The notes under the pieces are model-generated. The model did not search any database. It was not told the origin of the DNA and saw only the letters and a list, made by a program, of their open reading frames with translations. A DNA stretch of 33,070 nt, taken from Clostridiales bacterium. GTDB taxonomy: Bacteria > Bacillota > Clostridia > Peptostreptococcales > Anaerovoracaceae. Shown piece by piece: positions 26,489 to 33,070 of this stretch; within the stretch, counting starts at the first letter, position 1; the number at the start of each line of letters is the position of its first letter. The stretch spans positions 1 to 33,070 of the forward strand of contig DUTT01000087.1 in the NCBI GenBank assembly GCA_012841925.1, in the 5' to 3' direction. A program made the translations under genes and the position numbers.

Positions 26489-27798
26489 CCGTACAGGGTC
26501 ACGTAGAACTGTACGCGGCCGTTTTCGTCGAAGTAGTACCAGTCGGCAATATCGTCGTACGAATAGTCGTCGGCGGAATCTATATCCTCGATCACCACGT
26601 CTCTAAAAAACAGTTCTTCGATCTCCGGCGGCTCGTACCCCATGTGGACCAGAAAATCGTCCGCACTCATCGCCTCGCCCGCAACCGAATCGTAGTAGTA
26701 TTTATACAGCCACCGGTTGACACCGGAACCCCAGGCGGAAGCCTCCGTGTTGAAAATGCAGATCTGATACACATGCCCGAACTTCATGACCGCAAAGTCG
26801 ACGGTATGCCACGGGTAGCCGCCCCACGACCCGTAGCTTTCCAGATCGACCGCTGTCGCCGTAAGCTCCAGGTTGCAGTCTTCCTGAATTCGGCTGTTGA
26901 TCGCAGCCGCTCCGGGGAGGTCGCTTTTCATCCTGGGGATCCGGACGTCGAACAGGAAGGTTTCGGGGAGGTTGATAAATTCTTCGCGCCAGATCTCCGT
27001 AATCTCGTCGTAGACAGGTTTCTGATACGTGCTGTCGTTTTTAAAATAATCCATGTCGGGCGCCGTGCCTGTGTCCACAAGCTCGATCTCGCAGCGCAGC
27101 GTCTGCCTGATATCGTACATGTCGGAATGGATCCAGGACTCGTCCTGCGCGACCCGGACGCTCCGCAGCAGTCCGTCTTCGTTGATGCTGTACGATATGC
27201 TGTAGGCATCCACCGCATATCCGTTGTATTCGCTTCCGGCCGCCGCCGCCTCGAACCAGGCCTCGTTTGGCGTCAGCTCGTACACTGTGTAGCCGTCCTG
27301 CTCATCCGCTTCGATGGCCTCGATCAGCGGCTCGCTCTCCAGCCGGAACAGCCAGTCGGCTTCTTCGGGCAGGGAATCGTACCCGCTCTCCGCAGCCGCC
27401 TCCTGCCACGTATGCGTTCCGTTCGGCCGGGAAATGTAATAGAACTTCGTATGGATATCGTTGTGCTGCTTAAAGCCTTCGGGAGTGTCGGCAAGCGACT
27501 GCCTGCGAATCTGTATAAATTCGTAATCGCTTCCCGTCTTCTTAAAATAAATGATATCGCTCGTCGTCTCTTCTTGTTCGACATCCTGCCCGCCCGAAGC
27601 GTGGACGTAGGTTTGCGTCCGCTCCGTTTCGATGCGGAGCTCGCCCGTCCCAAGCCTGGAAAACGCCTGTTGTGCCTCTTGAATCTGCGCCCTCAACGCG
27701 GAGAGGTCGCCTTCAGCGCCGCCGGCAGGGCCCCCTTTCGCACCGCATGACGTCAGTGCGAGCATCGAAACGACGATCAGAGCGATAATTCTTTTCAT
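26485..27798 (-). CDS. Hypothetical lipoprotein, possible DUF4163/DUF3298-like C-terminal half
   Basis: A 437-residue exported lipoprotein: an N-terminal signal with lipobox LTSC (Cys18 lipidated), then a Gly-rich linker. Residues about 30-230 form an unfamiliar beta-rich region that looks like a lipoprotein carrier-type fold (ETTSDIIYFKKTGSDYEFIQ, repeated Tyr-rich strands). The later part (RIPRM...INSRIQEDCNLELTAT, then YYYDSVAGEAMSADDFLVHMGYEPP) resembles DUF4163/DUF3298 domains of cell-wall deacetylase and anti-sigma proteins; this is inference from pattern only. The ATG has AAGGA nine bases upstream, and a good promoter precedes it. It is monocistronic, convergent with the HAD gene. Function not assigned. 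Confidence 0.75.
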   Translation of the reverse strand: MKRIIALIVVSMLALTSCGAKGGPAGGAEGDLSALRAQIQEAQQAFSRLGTGELRIETERTQTYVHASGGQDVEQEETTSDIIYFKKTGSDYEFIQIRRQSLADTPEGFKQHNDIHTKFYYISRPNGTHTWQEAAAESGYDSLPEEADWLFRLESEPLIEAIEADEQDGYTVYELTPNEAWFEAAAAGSEYNGYAVDAYSISYSINEDGLLRSVRVAQDESWIHSDMYDIRQTLRCEIELVDTGTAPDMDYFKNDSTYQKPVYDEITEIWREEFINLPETFLFDVRIPRMKSDLPGAAAINSRIQEDCNLELTATAVDLESYGSWGGYPWHTVDFAVMKFGHVYQICIFNTEASAWGSGVNRWLYKYYYDSVAGEAMSADDFLVHMGYEPPEIEELFFRDVVIEDIDSADDYSYDDIADWYYFDENGRVQFYVTLYG

Positions 27799-27836
27799 TG
27801 CAGCGTTTCCTTTCGTTCAGCGATTCGTTCTCATAT

Positions 27837-27865
27837 AGCATAAAACAATACGTTTTGCCTTGCAA
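27837..27865 (-). promoter_or_regulatory. Lipoprotein gene promoter
   Basis: Read on the minus strand: TTGCAA (27860-27865), 17 bases, TATGCT (27837-27842), about 40 bases before the start codon. It begins directly after the ilvBN terminator. Confidence 0.7.
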
Positions 27866-27867
27866 CT

Positions 27868-27904
27868 ATAAAAAGACAGCCGGCGTGCGAACAACCGGCT
27901 GTCT
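27868..27904 (-). terminator. Terminator of the ilvBN operon
   Basis: A perfect 10-bp stem (AGACAGCCGG with CCGGCTGTCT), an 11-base loop, then TTTTTATAG on the minus strand. It lies about 70 bases after the ilvN stop; the gap holds nothing recognisable. Confidence 0.9.
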
Positions 27905-27976
27905 CGAAACACGTATTATACAATTTCTGCGCTTTATCTCGCCGTATCTTCGATCGCATCCTCCGGAATGCTTCTC

Positions 27977-28474
27977 CTACATACCGCGATTCATGCCCGT
28001 TACCCCGGTCCTGCAGACCTCTACGAGCTCGTATTCGCTCATCAGGTCCATAAACCCGTCCAGCTTGGACGGTTCGCCGGTCAGTTCGATGATCATGCTG
28101 CTCCTGGAAAGGTCGATGATTTTCGCACGGTACACTTCGGCAATTTCCACCAGGGAGGACCGGGCGTCTTTGTCGACGATCACTTTCAGCAACAGAAGCT
28201 CGCGGTACAGCCCGCCGGTGCTGTCCATCACGTGGACCTCGCGCACGGGCTCGAGTTTTTCGATGTGCGCCACGATCTGATCGAGGACATCCGGATCCGT
28301 GTCGGTCACGACGAGCGTAATCAGCGTGACCCCGGGCATGTGCGTCTCCGATGCCGTGATGGTTTCGATGTTGTAATTTCGCCGTCCGACGAGGCTGGAA
28401 ATCCTCGCCAGCGTGTTCGGTTTATTGTCGACCAGTATGCTGATCACTTTTCTCGAATTTTGTATCGTATCCAT
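27977..28474 (-). CDS. ilvN: Acetolactate synthase (AHAS) regulatory subunit
   Basis: The small subunit of acetohydroxyacid synthase, which activates the catalytic subunit and confers feedback inhibition by valine or another branched-chain amino acid. The 165-residue length is normal. An ACT domain fills residues 9-85 (VISILVDNKPNTLARISSLVGRR, then NIETITASETHMPGVTLITL), and the C-terminal domain follows (LLLLKVIVDKDARSSLVEIAEVYRAKIIDLS). The start ATG lies four bases after the ilvB stop; its GGAG ribosome site is formed by the last ilvB codons, which suggests coupled synthesis. Last gene before the terminator. Confidence 0.96.
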   Translation of the reverse strand: MDTIQNSRKVISILVDNKPNTLARISSLVGRRNYNIETITASETHMPGVTLITLVVTDTDPDVLDQIVAHIEKLEPVREVHVMDSTGGLYRELLLLKVIVDKDARSSLVEIAEVYRAKIIDLSRSSMIIELTGEPSKLDGFMDLMSEYELVEVCRTGVTGMNRGM

Positions 28475-28478
28475 CGCA

Positions 28479-30140
28479 TTACTCCGTTATCATATCTTCG
28501 ACTGTGCCGCCGCCGGGAATCATGGGCAGCACCCGAATATGCCGGTCGATGGCGCAGTCGATCCACACCGGCCCTTCTTCTTCGAGCGCTTTGCGGTAAC
28601 ACGCTTCGAACTCTTCGAGCGTGGATGCTGCGTACCCCTTAACGCCCAGCGCCTCTGCGAGTTTCGGAAAGTCCGTCAGCCGCTCCGGCTCGGTCGCAGA
28701 ATAGCGGCCGCCGTAAAACTGCGTCTGCCACTGATACACCATGCCGAGCACGCGGTTGTTGAACAAAACAGTGATGATGGGCAGCTTGTACTTTGCCGCC
28801 GTGCACCCTTCGTTGAAGTTCATGTGGAAGGACCCGTCCCCCGTCAGGTGGACGACTCGCTTTCCCGGATTGGCGAGCTTGGCGCCGATCGCAGCCCCGT
28901 ATCCGAAACCCATCGTGCCTAGACCGCCGCTGGTGATAAAGTGCTTCGGCTCGTTGTGGTGCACGTGCTGCGCCGCCCACATCTGGTGCTGGCCCACATC
29001 GGTGACGTAGATCGCATCCGGCCCCGAAAGCTCGGAAATCTTTGCGATGAGCGAACAGGGATCCAGTCCGTCGCCCTCCGGGCAGTCCCGGCTGCACACA
29101 GCTTTCCAATCGGCGAGCTTCGCCATCCAGACCGGATGCGACGCCTCGGCGACGCCTTCGTGCAGCATCTCCATCGCCTGCAGGATATCGCAGCGGATCG
29201 CCATGTCGACTTTAACATTTTTGTTCAGCTCGCTGCGGTCCGCGTCGATGTGTACGATCTTCGCTTTGGGGGCAAACTTCTTGGGACTGAGCGCCACGCG
29301 GTCCGGGAAGCGGACGCCGACGGCCAGCAGCAGATCGCACTCGTCAGCTGCCCGGTTCGCGGCGACCGTGCCGTGCATGCCGACCATGCCCAGGTTCAGC
29401 GGGTCGTCGTGCGGCATCACCCCGGCGCCCATCATGGAGTGGCACACGGGGATATCCGCTTTGGCGGCGATGCGCCGGATCCAGTCCGTGGCATCGGAGG
29501 CGATGACCCCGCCTCCGCAGTAGAACAGCGGGCGCTGCGCTTCGTTGATCAGCGCAGCCACTTTTTCCGCCTCCGAAGCATCGATGCACAGAGGCGCAGG
29601 CAGATCCATGGGCTTTCTCGGTTCGTATTCGACTTTTGCGATCGTCGCATCCTTTGTGATATCGACGAGCACCGGACCCTTTCGTCCGGAATGGGCGATG
29701 CGGAACGCATCGCGGATCACATCGGAGATCTCCGACGCGTCGCTCACCTGAAAGTTGTGCTTGGTGATGGGCATGGTGATGCCGGTGATGTAGATTTCCT
29801 GAAACGCATCCCGGCCGATGAGGTGCGAAGCCACGTTGGCCGTAATCGCCACAAGCGGCGTGCTGTCCATCCAGGCCGTCGCGATGCCGGTGACCAGGTT
29901 CGTCGCACCCGGTCCGCTCGTCGCAATCACGACGCCGGTCTTCCCGCCGGATCGCGCATAGCCGTCGGCCGCATGGCTGGCTCCCTGCTCGTGCGCCGTC
30001 ATGACATTGTTGATCCGGTCGCTGTACTCGTACAGCGCATCGTACAAATCCAGCGCTGCTCCGCCCGGATAGCCGAACACCGTGTCGACGCCGTGCGCAA
30101 GCAGCTCTTCCATGACGATCTGTGCTCCTGATAATAACAT
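28479..30140 (-). CDS. ilvB: Acetolactate synthase (AHAS) catalytic subunit
   Basis: TPP- and FAD-dependent enzyme that makes 2-acetolactate from pyruvate (valine, leucine) or 2-aceto-2-hydroxybutyrate with 2-oxobutyrate (isoleucine). The 553-residue chain has the N-terminal TPP half with catalytic Glu51 (TAHEQGASHAADGYAR), the central FAD-binding domain, and the C-terminal TPP motif GDGSFHMNFNEG starting at 434 and ending LFNN. The usual GARFDDR reads GVRFPDR (274-280), a small departure. The start is ATG 30140-30138, with GGGAGG six bases upstream; the longer frame to 30170 runs into the attenuator hairpin. Controlled by the leader at 30161-30366. Supplied with 2-oxobutyrate by the threonine dehydratase elsewhere in the window. 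Confidence 0.96.
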   Translation of the reverse strand: MLLSGAQIVMEELLAHGVDTVFGYPGGAALDLYDALYEYSDRINNVMTAHEQGASHAADGYARSGGKTGVVIATSGPGATNLVTGIATAWMDSTPLVAITANVASHLIGRDAFQEIYITGITMPITKHNFQVSDASEISDVIRDAFRIAHSGRKGPVLVDITKDATIAKVEYEPRKPMDLPAPLCIDASEAEKVAALINEAQRPLFYCGGGVIASDATDWIRRIAAKADIPVCHSMMGAGVMPHDDPLNLGMVGMHGTVAANRAADECDLLLAVGVRFPDRVALSPKKFAPKAKIVHIDADRSELNKNVKVDMAIRCDILQAMEMLHEGVAEASHPVWMAKLADWKAVCSRDCPEGDGLDPCSLIAKISELSGPDAIYVTDVGQHQMWAAQHVHHNEPKHFITSGGLGTMGFGYGAAIGAKLANPGKRVVHLTGDGSFHMNFNEGCTAAKYKLPIITVLFNNRVLGMVYQWQTQFYGGRYSATEPERLTDFPKLAEALGVKGYAASTLEEFEACYRKALEEEGPVWIDCAIDRHIRVLPMIPGGGTVEDMITE

Positions 30141-30160
30141 GTGATCCCTCCCTTGCCTGT

Positions 30161-30197
30161 AACGAAACACCCCTGCAGCGCCTGCTGCAGGGGTGTT
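30161..30197 (-). terminator. Attenuator terminator in the ilvB leader
   Basis: Read on the minus strand, a perfect 14-bp stem (AACACCCCTGCAGC with GCTGCAGGGGTGTT), a four-base loop, then TTTCGTT. It ends about ten bases before the ilvB ribosome site, after the leader-peptide stop codon. This is the classic place for an attenuation terminator. Confidence 0.8.
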
Positions 30198-30224
30198 GTA
30201 ACATACTCTACACGCGTACCCGTA

Positions 30225-30305
30225 TCAGCATAACGCAAGGCTGGCATTGCTAATGTTCGCAATGCCGATTGTAATGCTGATCATGTCGATTGCCCGACCG
30301 TACAT
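30225..30305 (-). CDS. Isoleucine-rich leader peptide of ilvBN
   Basis: A 26-codon reading frame with ATG at 30305-30303 and TGA at 30227-30225, preceded by AAAGGA ten bases upstream. Six codons are isoleucine, five of them within codons 6-15 and one at 18 (AIDMISITIGIANI, residues 5-18), with two leucines near the end. It lies about 25 bases after the predicted transcription start and before a terminator, as expected for a peptide whose translation senses charged tRNA-Ile. Ribosome stalling at the isoleucine codons would cover the 5' arm of the hairpin at 30243-30266. Too short for family comparison; the call rests on codon content, position and the surrounding RNA structures. Confidence 0.75.
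   Translation of the reverse strand: MYGRAIDMISITIGIANISNASLALC
30243..30266 (-). promoter_or_regulatory. Pause hairpin inside the leader-peptide coding region
   Basis: On the minus-strand RNA, GGCATTGC pairs perfectly with GCAATGCC (8 bp, eight-base loop). The 5' arm covers codons 14-16, among the isoleucine codons. A stalled ribosome would melt it. A weak alternative pairing (GGG and GTGT at 30221-30210 with ACACCCC of the terminator) could act as antiterminator. Confidence 0.6.
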
Positions 30306-30336
30306 CGTGACCGTTTCCTTTCGTTGGTATGCAGAC

Positions 30337-30366
30337 AGTATAGCCCTGTCATTTCGCCTCTGTCAA
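30337..30366 (-). promoter_or_regulatory. ilvBN promoter
   Basis: Read on the minus strand: TTGACA (30361-30366), 18 bases, TATACT (30337-30342). Transcription should start near 30330, giving a leader of about 190 bases before ilvB. No terminator separates it from mscL upstream. Confidence 0.78.
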
Positions 30367-30380
30367 GCCCCAATCCCGGC

Positions 30381-30782
30381 TCACTCGCGGTTTTGCTTTA
30401 ACAGATCGCGGATTTCCTCGAGAAGGACGATGTCCGGTGCGGGTTCGGGCTCGGGTTCCGGCTCTTCCGCTTCCTTTTTTTTGTGGAACGTCAGCACCTT
30501 GACCAGCATAAAGATCGAGAATGCGATGATCACAAAATCCACGATGGACTGAAGAAGCGCGCCGTACATGATGGCAGCTTCCGCCACGTCTTCCGTGCCG
30601 GGCGTGATGACGTACTTCAAATCCGAAAAATTGACCTTTCCCAAAAGGATGCCGATGGCCGGCATAATCAGGTCGTTGACAAACGACGTTACAATCTTGC
30701 CGAATGCACCGCCGATGATTACGGCGACCGCCAGATCGAGCACATTCCCCTTGACTGCAAACTCTTTAAATTCTTTCCACAT
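30381..30782 (-). CDS. mscL: Large-conductance mechanosensitive channel MscL
   Basis: A pentameric membrane channel that opens under high tension to release solutes in hypo-osmotic shock. 133 residues. The N-terminal helix and TM1 ([21 protein letters not shown], about 1-40) carry the conserved [20 protein letters not shown] constriction; a periplasmic loop at 45-68 follows, then TM2 (about 70-95, [20 protein letters not shown]). The C-terminal bundle helix ([13 protein letters not shown]) is attached by an acidic linker of repeated Glu-Pro (about 108-117), longer than in many homologues. Only a weak ribosome site (AAGGG about 12 bases ahead) precedes the ATG. It follows the phosphatase gene by 24 bases and may be the tail of that transcript. 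Confidence 0.96.
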   Translation of the reverse strand: MWKEFKEFAVKGNVLDLAVAVIIGGAFGKIVTSFVNDLIMPAIGILLGKVNFSDLKYVITPGTEDVAEAAIMYGALLQSIVDFVIIAFSIFMLVKVLTFHKKKEAEEPEPEPEPAPDIVLLEEIRDLLKQNRE

Positions 30783-30806
30783 GACTTCTCGTTCCCTTTC
30801 CCTTTC

Positions 30807-31523
30807 TTATCTCTTTGTCTCGCTCACCGGCGCAAAATAAAAGCGGACGGCTTCTTCGCCGAGCGACTTTTGAACCGTGCGCACCGCGGACGCGATGTCC
30901 GGTTTCCGGTTTTGCATGTTGTGACAGTCCGATCCGATGCGGTGCACGCGCCCGCTCTTCATCCAGCGGAACGCTTTCCGCTTCGAGCGCATGCCTTCGA
31001 ACGCAGCCGTGTTCAGCTGGACGAGCAGGCCGTCGGCGATGAGCCGGTCGAACGCCTGAGAATCGGTAATCGCGTCCATGCAGCGGTCGACGTGGGCGAT
31101 CAGCGGGGTCACCGACTTGCGGTACATCAGCTTCTCGAGCGTGTCGTACACGCGCGTCTCCCACGGAGTCTCCGGCATTTCCACCATCAGGATGTTCGAC
31201 GAGCCGATGCAGAGCGCGCGGAGCTCCTCTGCGTCAAGCTGCCACAGCTGATCGAAATAGTACACTTCGGCACCTGCGACGCACGACGGAAGCTCTGCTC
31301 CCTCAGCCGTCCTGCTTTCGATCGCGTACGCAAGCTGCTCCTGCGCCTTCCTGCGCCGCTTCAGAAACCGGGCCGGCGATTCAGCCTGCGCATAAAAATG
31401 AGGTGTCATAACGACTTCGGACACCTGCTGATCCGCAAGCGCTTCGAGCATGTTCAGCGACTCCTCCGCATCCCGGCTCCCGTCGTCCATGCCCGGCAGG
31501 ATGTGCGTATGCCAGTCAGTCAC
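30807..31523 (-). CDS. PHP-type protein-tyrosine phosphatase, CpsB/YwqE family
   Basis: Manganese-dependent phosphatase that dephosphorylates the partner BY-kinase and so tunes capsule or exopolysaccharide production. 238 residues. The PHP motif DWHTHILPGMDDGS is at 3-16 (His5, His7); further metal-ligand motifs are TPHFY (His42), GAEVYYF, IAHVDR and GSDCHN. The start is GTG at 31523-31521, which overlaps the kinase stop by eight bases; there is no clear ribosome site, so translation probably depends on reinitiation from the kinase gene. The order chain-length regulator, kinase, phosphatase is typical of Bacillota capsule loci; the transferase genes would lie outside the window. Confidence 0.92.
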   Translation of the reverse strand: MTDWHTHILPGMDDGSRDAEESLNMLEALADQQVSEVVMTPHFYAQAESPARFLKRRRKAQEQLAYAIESRTAEGAELPSCVAGAEVYYFDQLWQLDAEELRALCIGSSNILMVEMPETPWETRVYDTLEKLMYRKSVTPLIAHVDRCMDAITDSQAFDRLIADGLLVQLNTAAFEGMRSKRKAFRWMKSGRVHRIGSDCHNMQNRKPDIASAVRTVQKSLGEEAVRFYFAPVSETKR

Positions 31524-32283
31524 GGCGATCGTCCATGTACTCGCGCGAATAGTAACTCTTGTACCGTCCGTACCGGTAGCTGCGCTTCGTCTGGAACATC
31601 TTGTCGTTGAGCACCGTGCCGATCAGCCTGGCGTTCACAAACTGCAGGCTGTTGACGGCGTATAAAAGCTCATCTCGCCTGCTGATGTTTTCGCGCGTCA
31701 CGAGGATGAGTCCGTCGATGAGCCGCGACAGCACGACGGCATCCGTCACGACGTTGACCGGCGGCGTATCGATCAGCACGTAATCGTAGCGCTCTTTCAG
31801 CTCTTCGATCAGCGCTTCCATATTCTTTGAACCGAGCAGCTCCGCCGGATTCGGCGGGATATCGCCGCTGTAGATGATGTCCAGCTTGTCGTATTTGCTG
31901 GGCTGGATCACCTCGTCCAGTTCGACGAAACGCGCCAGCACTTCGGCCAGTCCCGGCCCGGGTTCCACGTCCGTAATCCGCTGCAGATTCGGTCTGCGCA
32001 GGTCGCAGTCCAAAAGGATGACTTTGTTTCCGATTTCCGCAAACGTAATCGCCAGGTTGATGATCGTCGAGCTCTTGCCCTCTCCCGGCACCGCGCTTGT
32101 AACACCGATGACTTTTCCCTCGTTGCCGGCGATGGAAAACATCACGTTCGTGCGGAGAGCTTTATACGCTTCCCTCACGTGAAACGGCGTGGAGTCGCTC
32201 AGCAGAATGCCCTCGGACAGCCGTCCGGCCCTGCGCGCGTGCTTTTTCGATGTCCGGGACATCGACTTCTGTTTAATGCTCAT
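31516..32283 (-). CDS. BY-type tyrosine kinase, CpsD/CapB family
   Basis: Cytoplasmic autophosphorylating kinase of exopolysaccharide synthesis, 255 residues. Walker A is SAVPGEGKSS with Lys70, Walker A' is LLDCDLRR (Asp92, Asp94) and Walker B is VLIDTPP (169-175). The C-terminus has a tyrosine cluster with six tyrosines between 236 and 249 (RSYRYGRYKSYYSREY), the autophosphorylation region. As usual in Bacillota, the membrane activator is a separate protein, encoded just upstream. The ATG has AGGAGG at only four bases, inside the previous gene, and overlaps it by 11 bases. A second ATG at 32262 is possible but lacks a site. Confidence 0.94.
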   Translation of the reverse strand: MSIKQKSMSRTSKKHARRAGRLSEGILLSDSTPFHVREAYKALRTNVMFSIAGNEGKVIGVTSAVPGEGKSSTIINLAITFAEIGNKVILLDCDLRRPNLQRITDVEPGPGLAEVLARFVELDEVIQPSKYDKLDIIYSGDIPPNPAELLGSKNMEALIEELKERYDYVLIDTPPVNVVTDAVVLSRLIDGLILVTRENISRRDELLYAVNSLQFVNARLIGTVLNDKMFQTKRSYRYGRYKSYYSREYMDDRRD

Positions 32284-33058
32284 GCTGCCTCCTGTACGCG
32301 GAGTAGCCGCCGTACCCCGTTTCCTTTCCGTTCGACGGCCCGATGGTCGGAATGACGCCGAGCACCGGAATGTCCAGCAGCCCCGCGATGTCCTCTTCCG
32401 AGCGAATCGTTACATCCAGCATGTCGAGCAGCAGCGCAAGCAGCACGCTCAGGATCAGCCCGAGCAAAAATCCGATGGCCGTGTTCAGCTTGACGTTGGG
32501 CGTGGACGGATTGATCGGCAGCGTCGCATAGTCGATGACCTTGACCGATGTCGCTTCTACGAAGTCCATGATTTCGCCCGGCGCATCGCGAGCGATCTGA
32601 TCGGCTAACAGCCGGGCGTTTTCGGGCACGTCGGACGTAACGGTAACGTAGAAGATCTCTGTATTTTTGACCGGCTGAGTCGACACCATGTCGCGCAGCT
32701 GTTCCACCGAGACGACCGAACCGGTGCTGTCGGCTACTTTCTTCAAGACCGTGTCGCTCTTGACGATTTCCATGTACGTGTTGACGAGCCGCTCCGACGC
32801 GTTCAGATCGCCGATGCTCGTCGTGTCCGACTGGCCGATTCTGGAGTTGTTGACAAACAGCTTGACGCTCGCTTCGTAGTACGGCGTCAGCACAAACTGG
32901 CTGACCGTAAATGCGAGCAGTCCGCACGCAAGCGTCAGGCCGATGATCATCCGGATGCGCGACAGGACGATGTCGATCAGCTCCTGGATCGTGTATCCGT
33001 CGTCGACAGCGATCAGGTCCCCGTATTTATTATATCTGTTGGTTTCGATGTCTGCCAT
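32273..33058 (-). CDS. Wzz/CpsC-family polysaccharide chain-length regulator, kinase activator
   Basis: A 261-residue membrane protein with two transmembrane helices: about 37-57 (MIIGLTLACGLLAFTVSQFVL) and about 193-213 (IGFLLGLILSVLLALLLDMLD). The Wzz-type extracytoplasmic domain lies between them (YYEASVKLFVNN, then the Pro-rich LPINPSTPN before TM2). The C-terminal cytoplasmic tail (DIPVLGVIPTIG onward) is the segment that activates the CpsD kinase. The gene is complete: the ATG is at 33058-33056 with GGAG eight bases upstream at the window edge. Its promoter is off the window. It sets polymer length and export together with the next two gene products. Confidence 0.92.
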   Translation of the reverse strand: MADIETNRYNKYGDLIAVDDGYTIQELIDIVLSRIRMIIGLTLACGLLAFTVSQFVLTPYYEASVKLFVNNSRIGQSDTTSIGDLNASERLVNTYMEIVKSDTVLKKVADSTGSVVSVEQLRDMVSTQPVKNTEIFYVTVTSDVPENARLLADQIARDAPGEIMDFVEATSVKVIDYATLPINPSTPNVKLNTAIGFLLGLILSVLLALLLDMLDVTIRSEEDIAGLLDIPVLGVIPTIGPSNGKETGYGGYSAYRRQHEH

Positions 33059-33070
33059 GCACGATACTCC

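Noticed and set aside
27866-27960. Small frame with a ribosome-site-like GGAGG after ilvN
   Set aside because: It runs through the perfect ilvBN terminator and has no recognisable product, so it is 3' untranslated sequence.
30427-30470. GGTTCGGGCTCGGG-like repeats as a DNA repeat element
   Set aside because: These are the Glu-Pro codons of the MscL linker, a coding repeat rather than a separate element.

Overview
The window reads as chromosomal DNA from an anaerobic, low-oxygen-adapted Bacillota bacterium, most likely a Clostridia-like lineage with fairly high GC for that group (mid-50s % by eye). The reasons are the tig-clpP-clpX-lon order, a one-piece pyruvate:ferredoxin oxidoreductase, a flavodiiron protein, a DUF1836 regulator, a CpsB/C/D-type tyrosine phosphatase/kinase module, strong GGAGG ribosome sites and sigma-A promoters close to TTGACA-17-TATAAT. 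This placement is inference; no 16S rRNA or other decisive marker is present. The window is gene-dense: no gap exceeds 300 bases, most genes lie on the minus strand, and no mobile element, CRISPR array or rRNA is visible.

Layout from left to right. (1) 1-3660: proteostasis operon read right to left, tig > clpP > clpX, closed by a terminator, then the start of lon. (2) 3661-8082: malQ > patB-type C-S lyase > radical SAM protein > metallo-beta-lactamase-fold hydrolase, all minus. (3) 8083-8934: divergent promoters, then a plus-strand CYTH triphosphate-tunnel enzyme with its terminator. (4) 8972-15918: a redox and amino-acid block, flavodiiron protein > threonine dehydratase > PFOR on the minus strand, with an Asp/Glu-racemase-family gene transcribed divergently from a shared palindromic promoter region. 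(5) 15981-20863: a heterodimeric ABC exporter pair (minus) divergent from a THUMP-type rRNA methyltransferase (plus). (6) 20945-25801: a cytidylate-kinase-like gene > threonine aldolase > tRNA-Ala(CGC) > terminator > GGDEF/HD-GYP membrane protein > DapF-like protein > DUF1836 regulator, all minus. (7) 25874-27866: a HAD phosphatase (plus, TTG start) convergent on a lipoprotein (minus), the two genes sharing a TTAA stop. (8) 27868-30366: ilvBN with a complete-looking attenuation leader. (9) 30381-33058: mscL and a capsule/exopolysaccharide control module.

How the genes may work together. Threonine is a recurring substrate: threonine dehydratase makes 2-oxobutyrate, which IlvBN can send to isoleucine or PFOR-type enzymes can oxidise to propionyl-CoA, and threonine aldolase splits threonine to glycine and acetaldehyde. 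The flavodiiron protein upstream of threonine dehydratase and PFOR would protect oxygen-sensitive iron-sulfur and radical enzymes.

The most interesting points are regulatory or catalytic oddities. They are an isoleucine-rich leader peptide with pause hairpin and 14-bp terminator before ilvB; a DapF homologue in which both catalytic cysteines are serines; a palindrome covering both -35 boxes between fprA and the racemase gene; a 13-bp hairpin that buries the threonine dehydratase ribosome site; and a diguanylate-cyclase/HD-GYP protein whose phosphodiesterase metal site is degraded and whose gene overlaps dapF. I see no single large undescribed system such as a defence island or a biosynthetic cluster.
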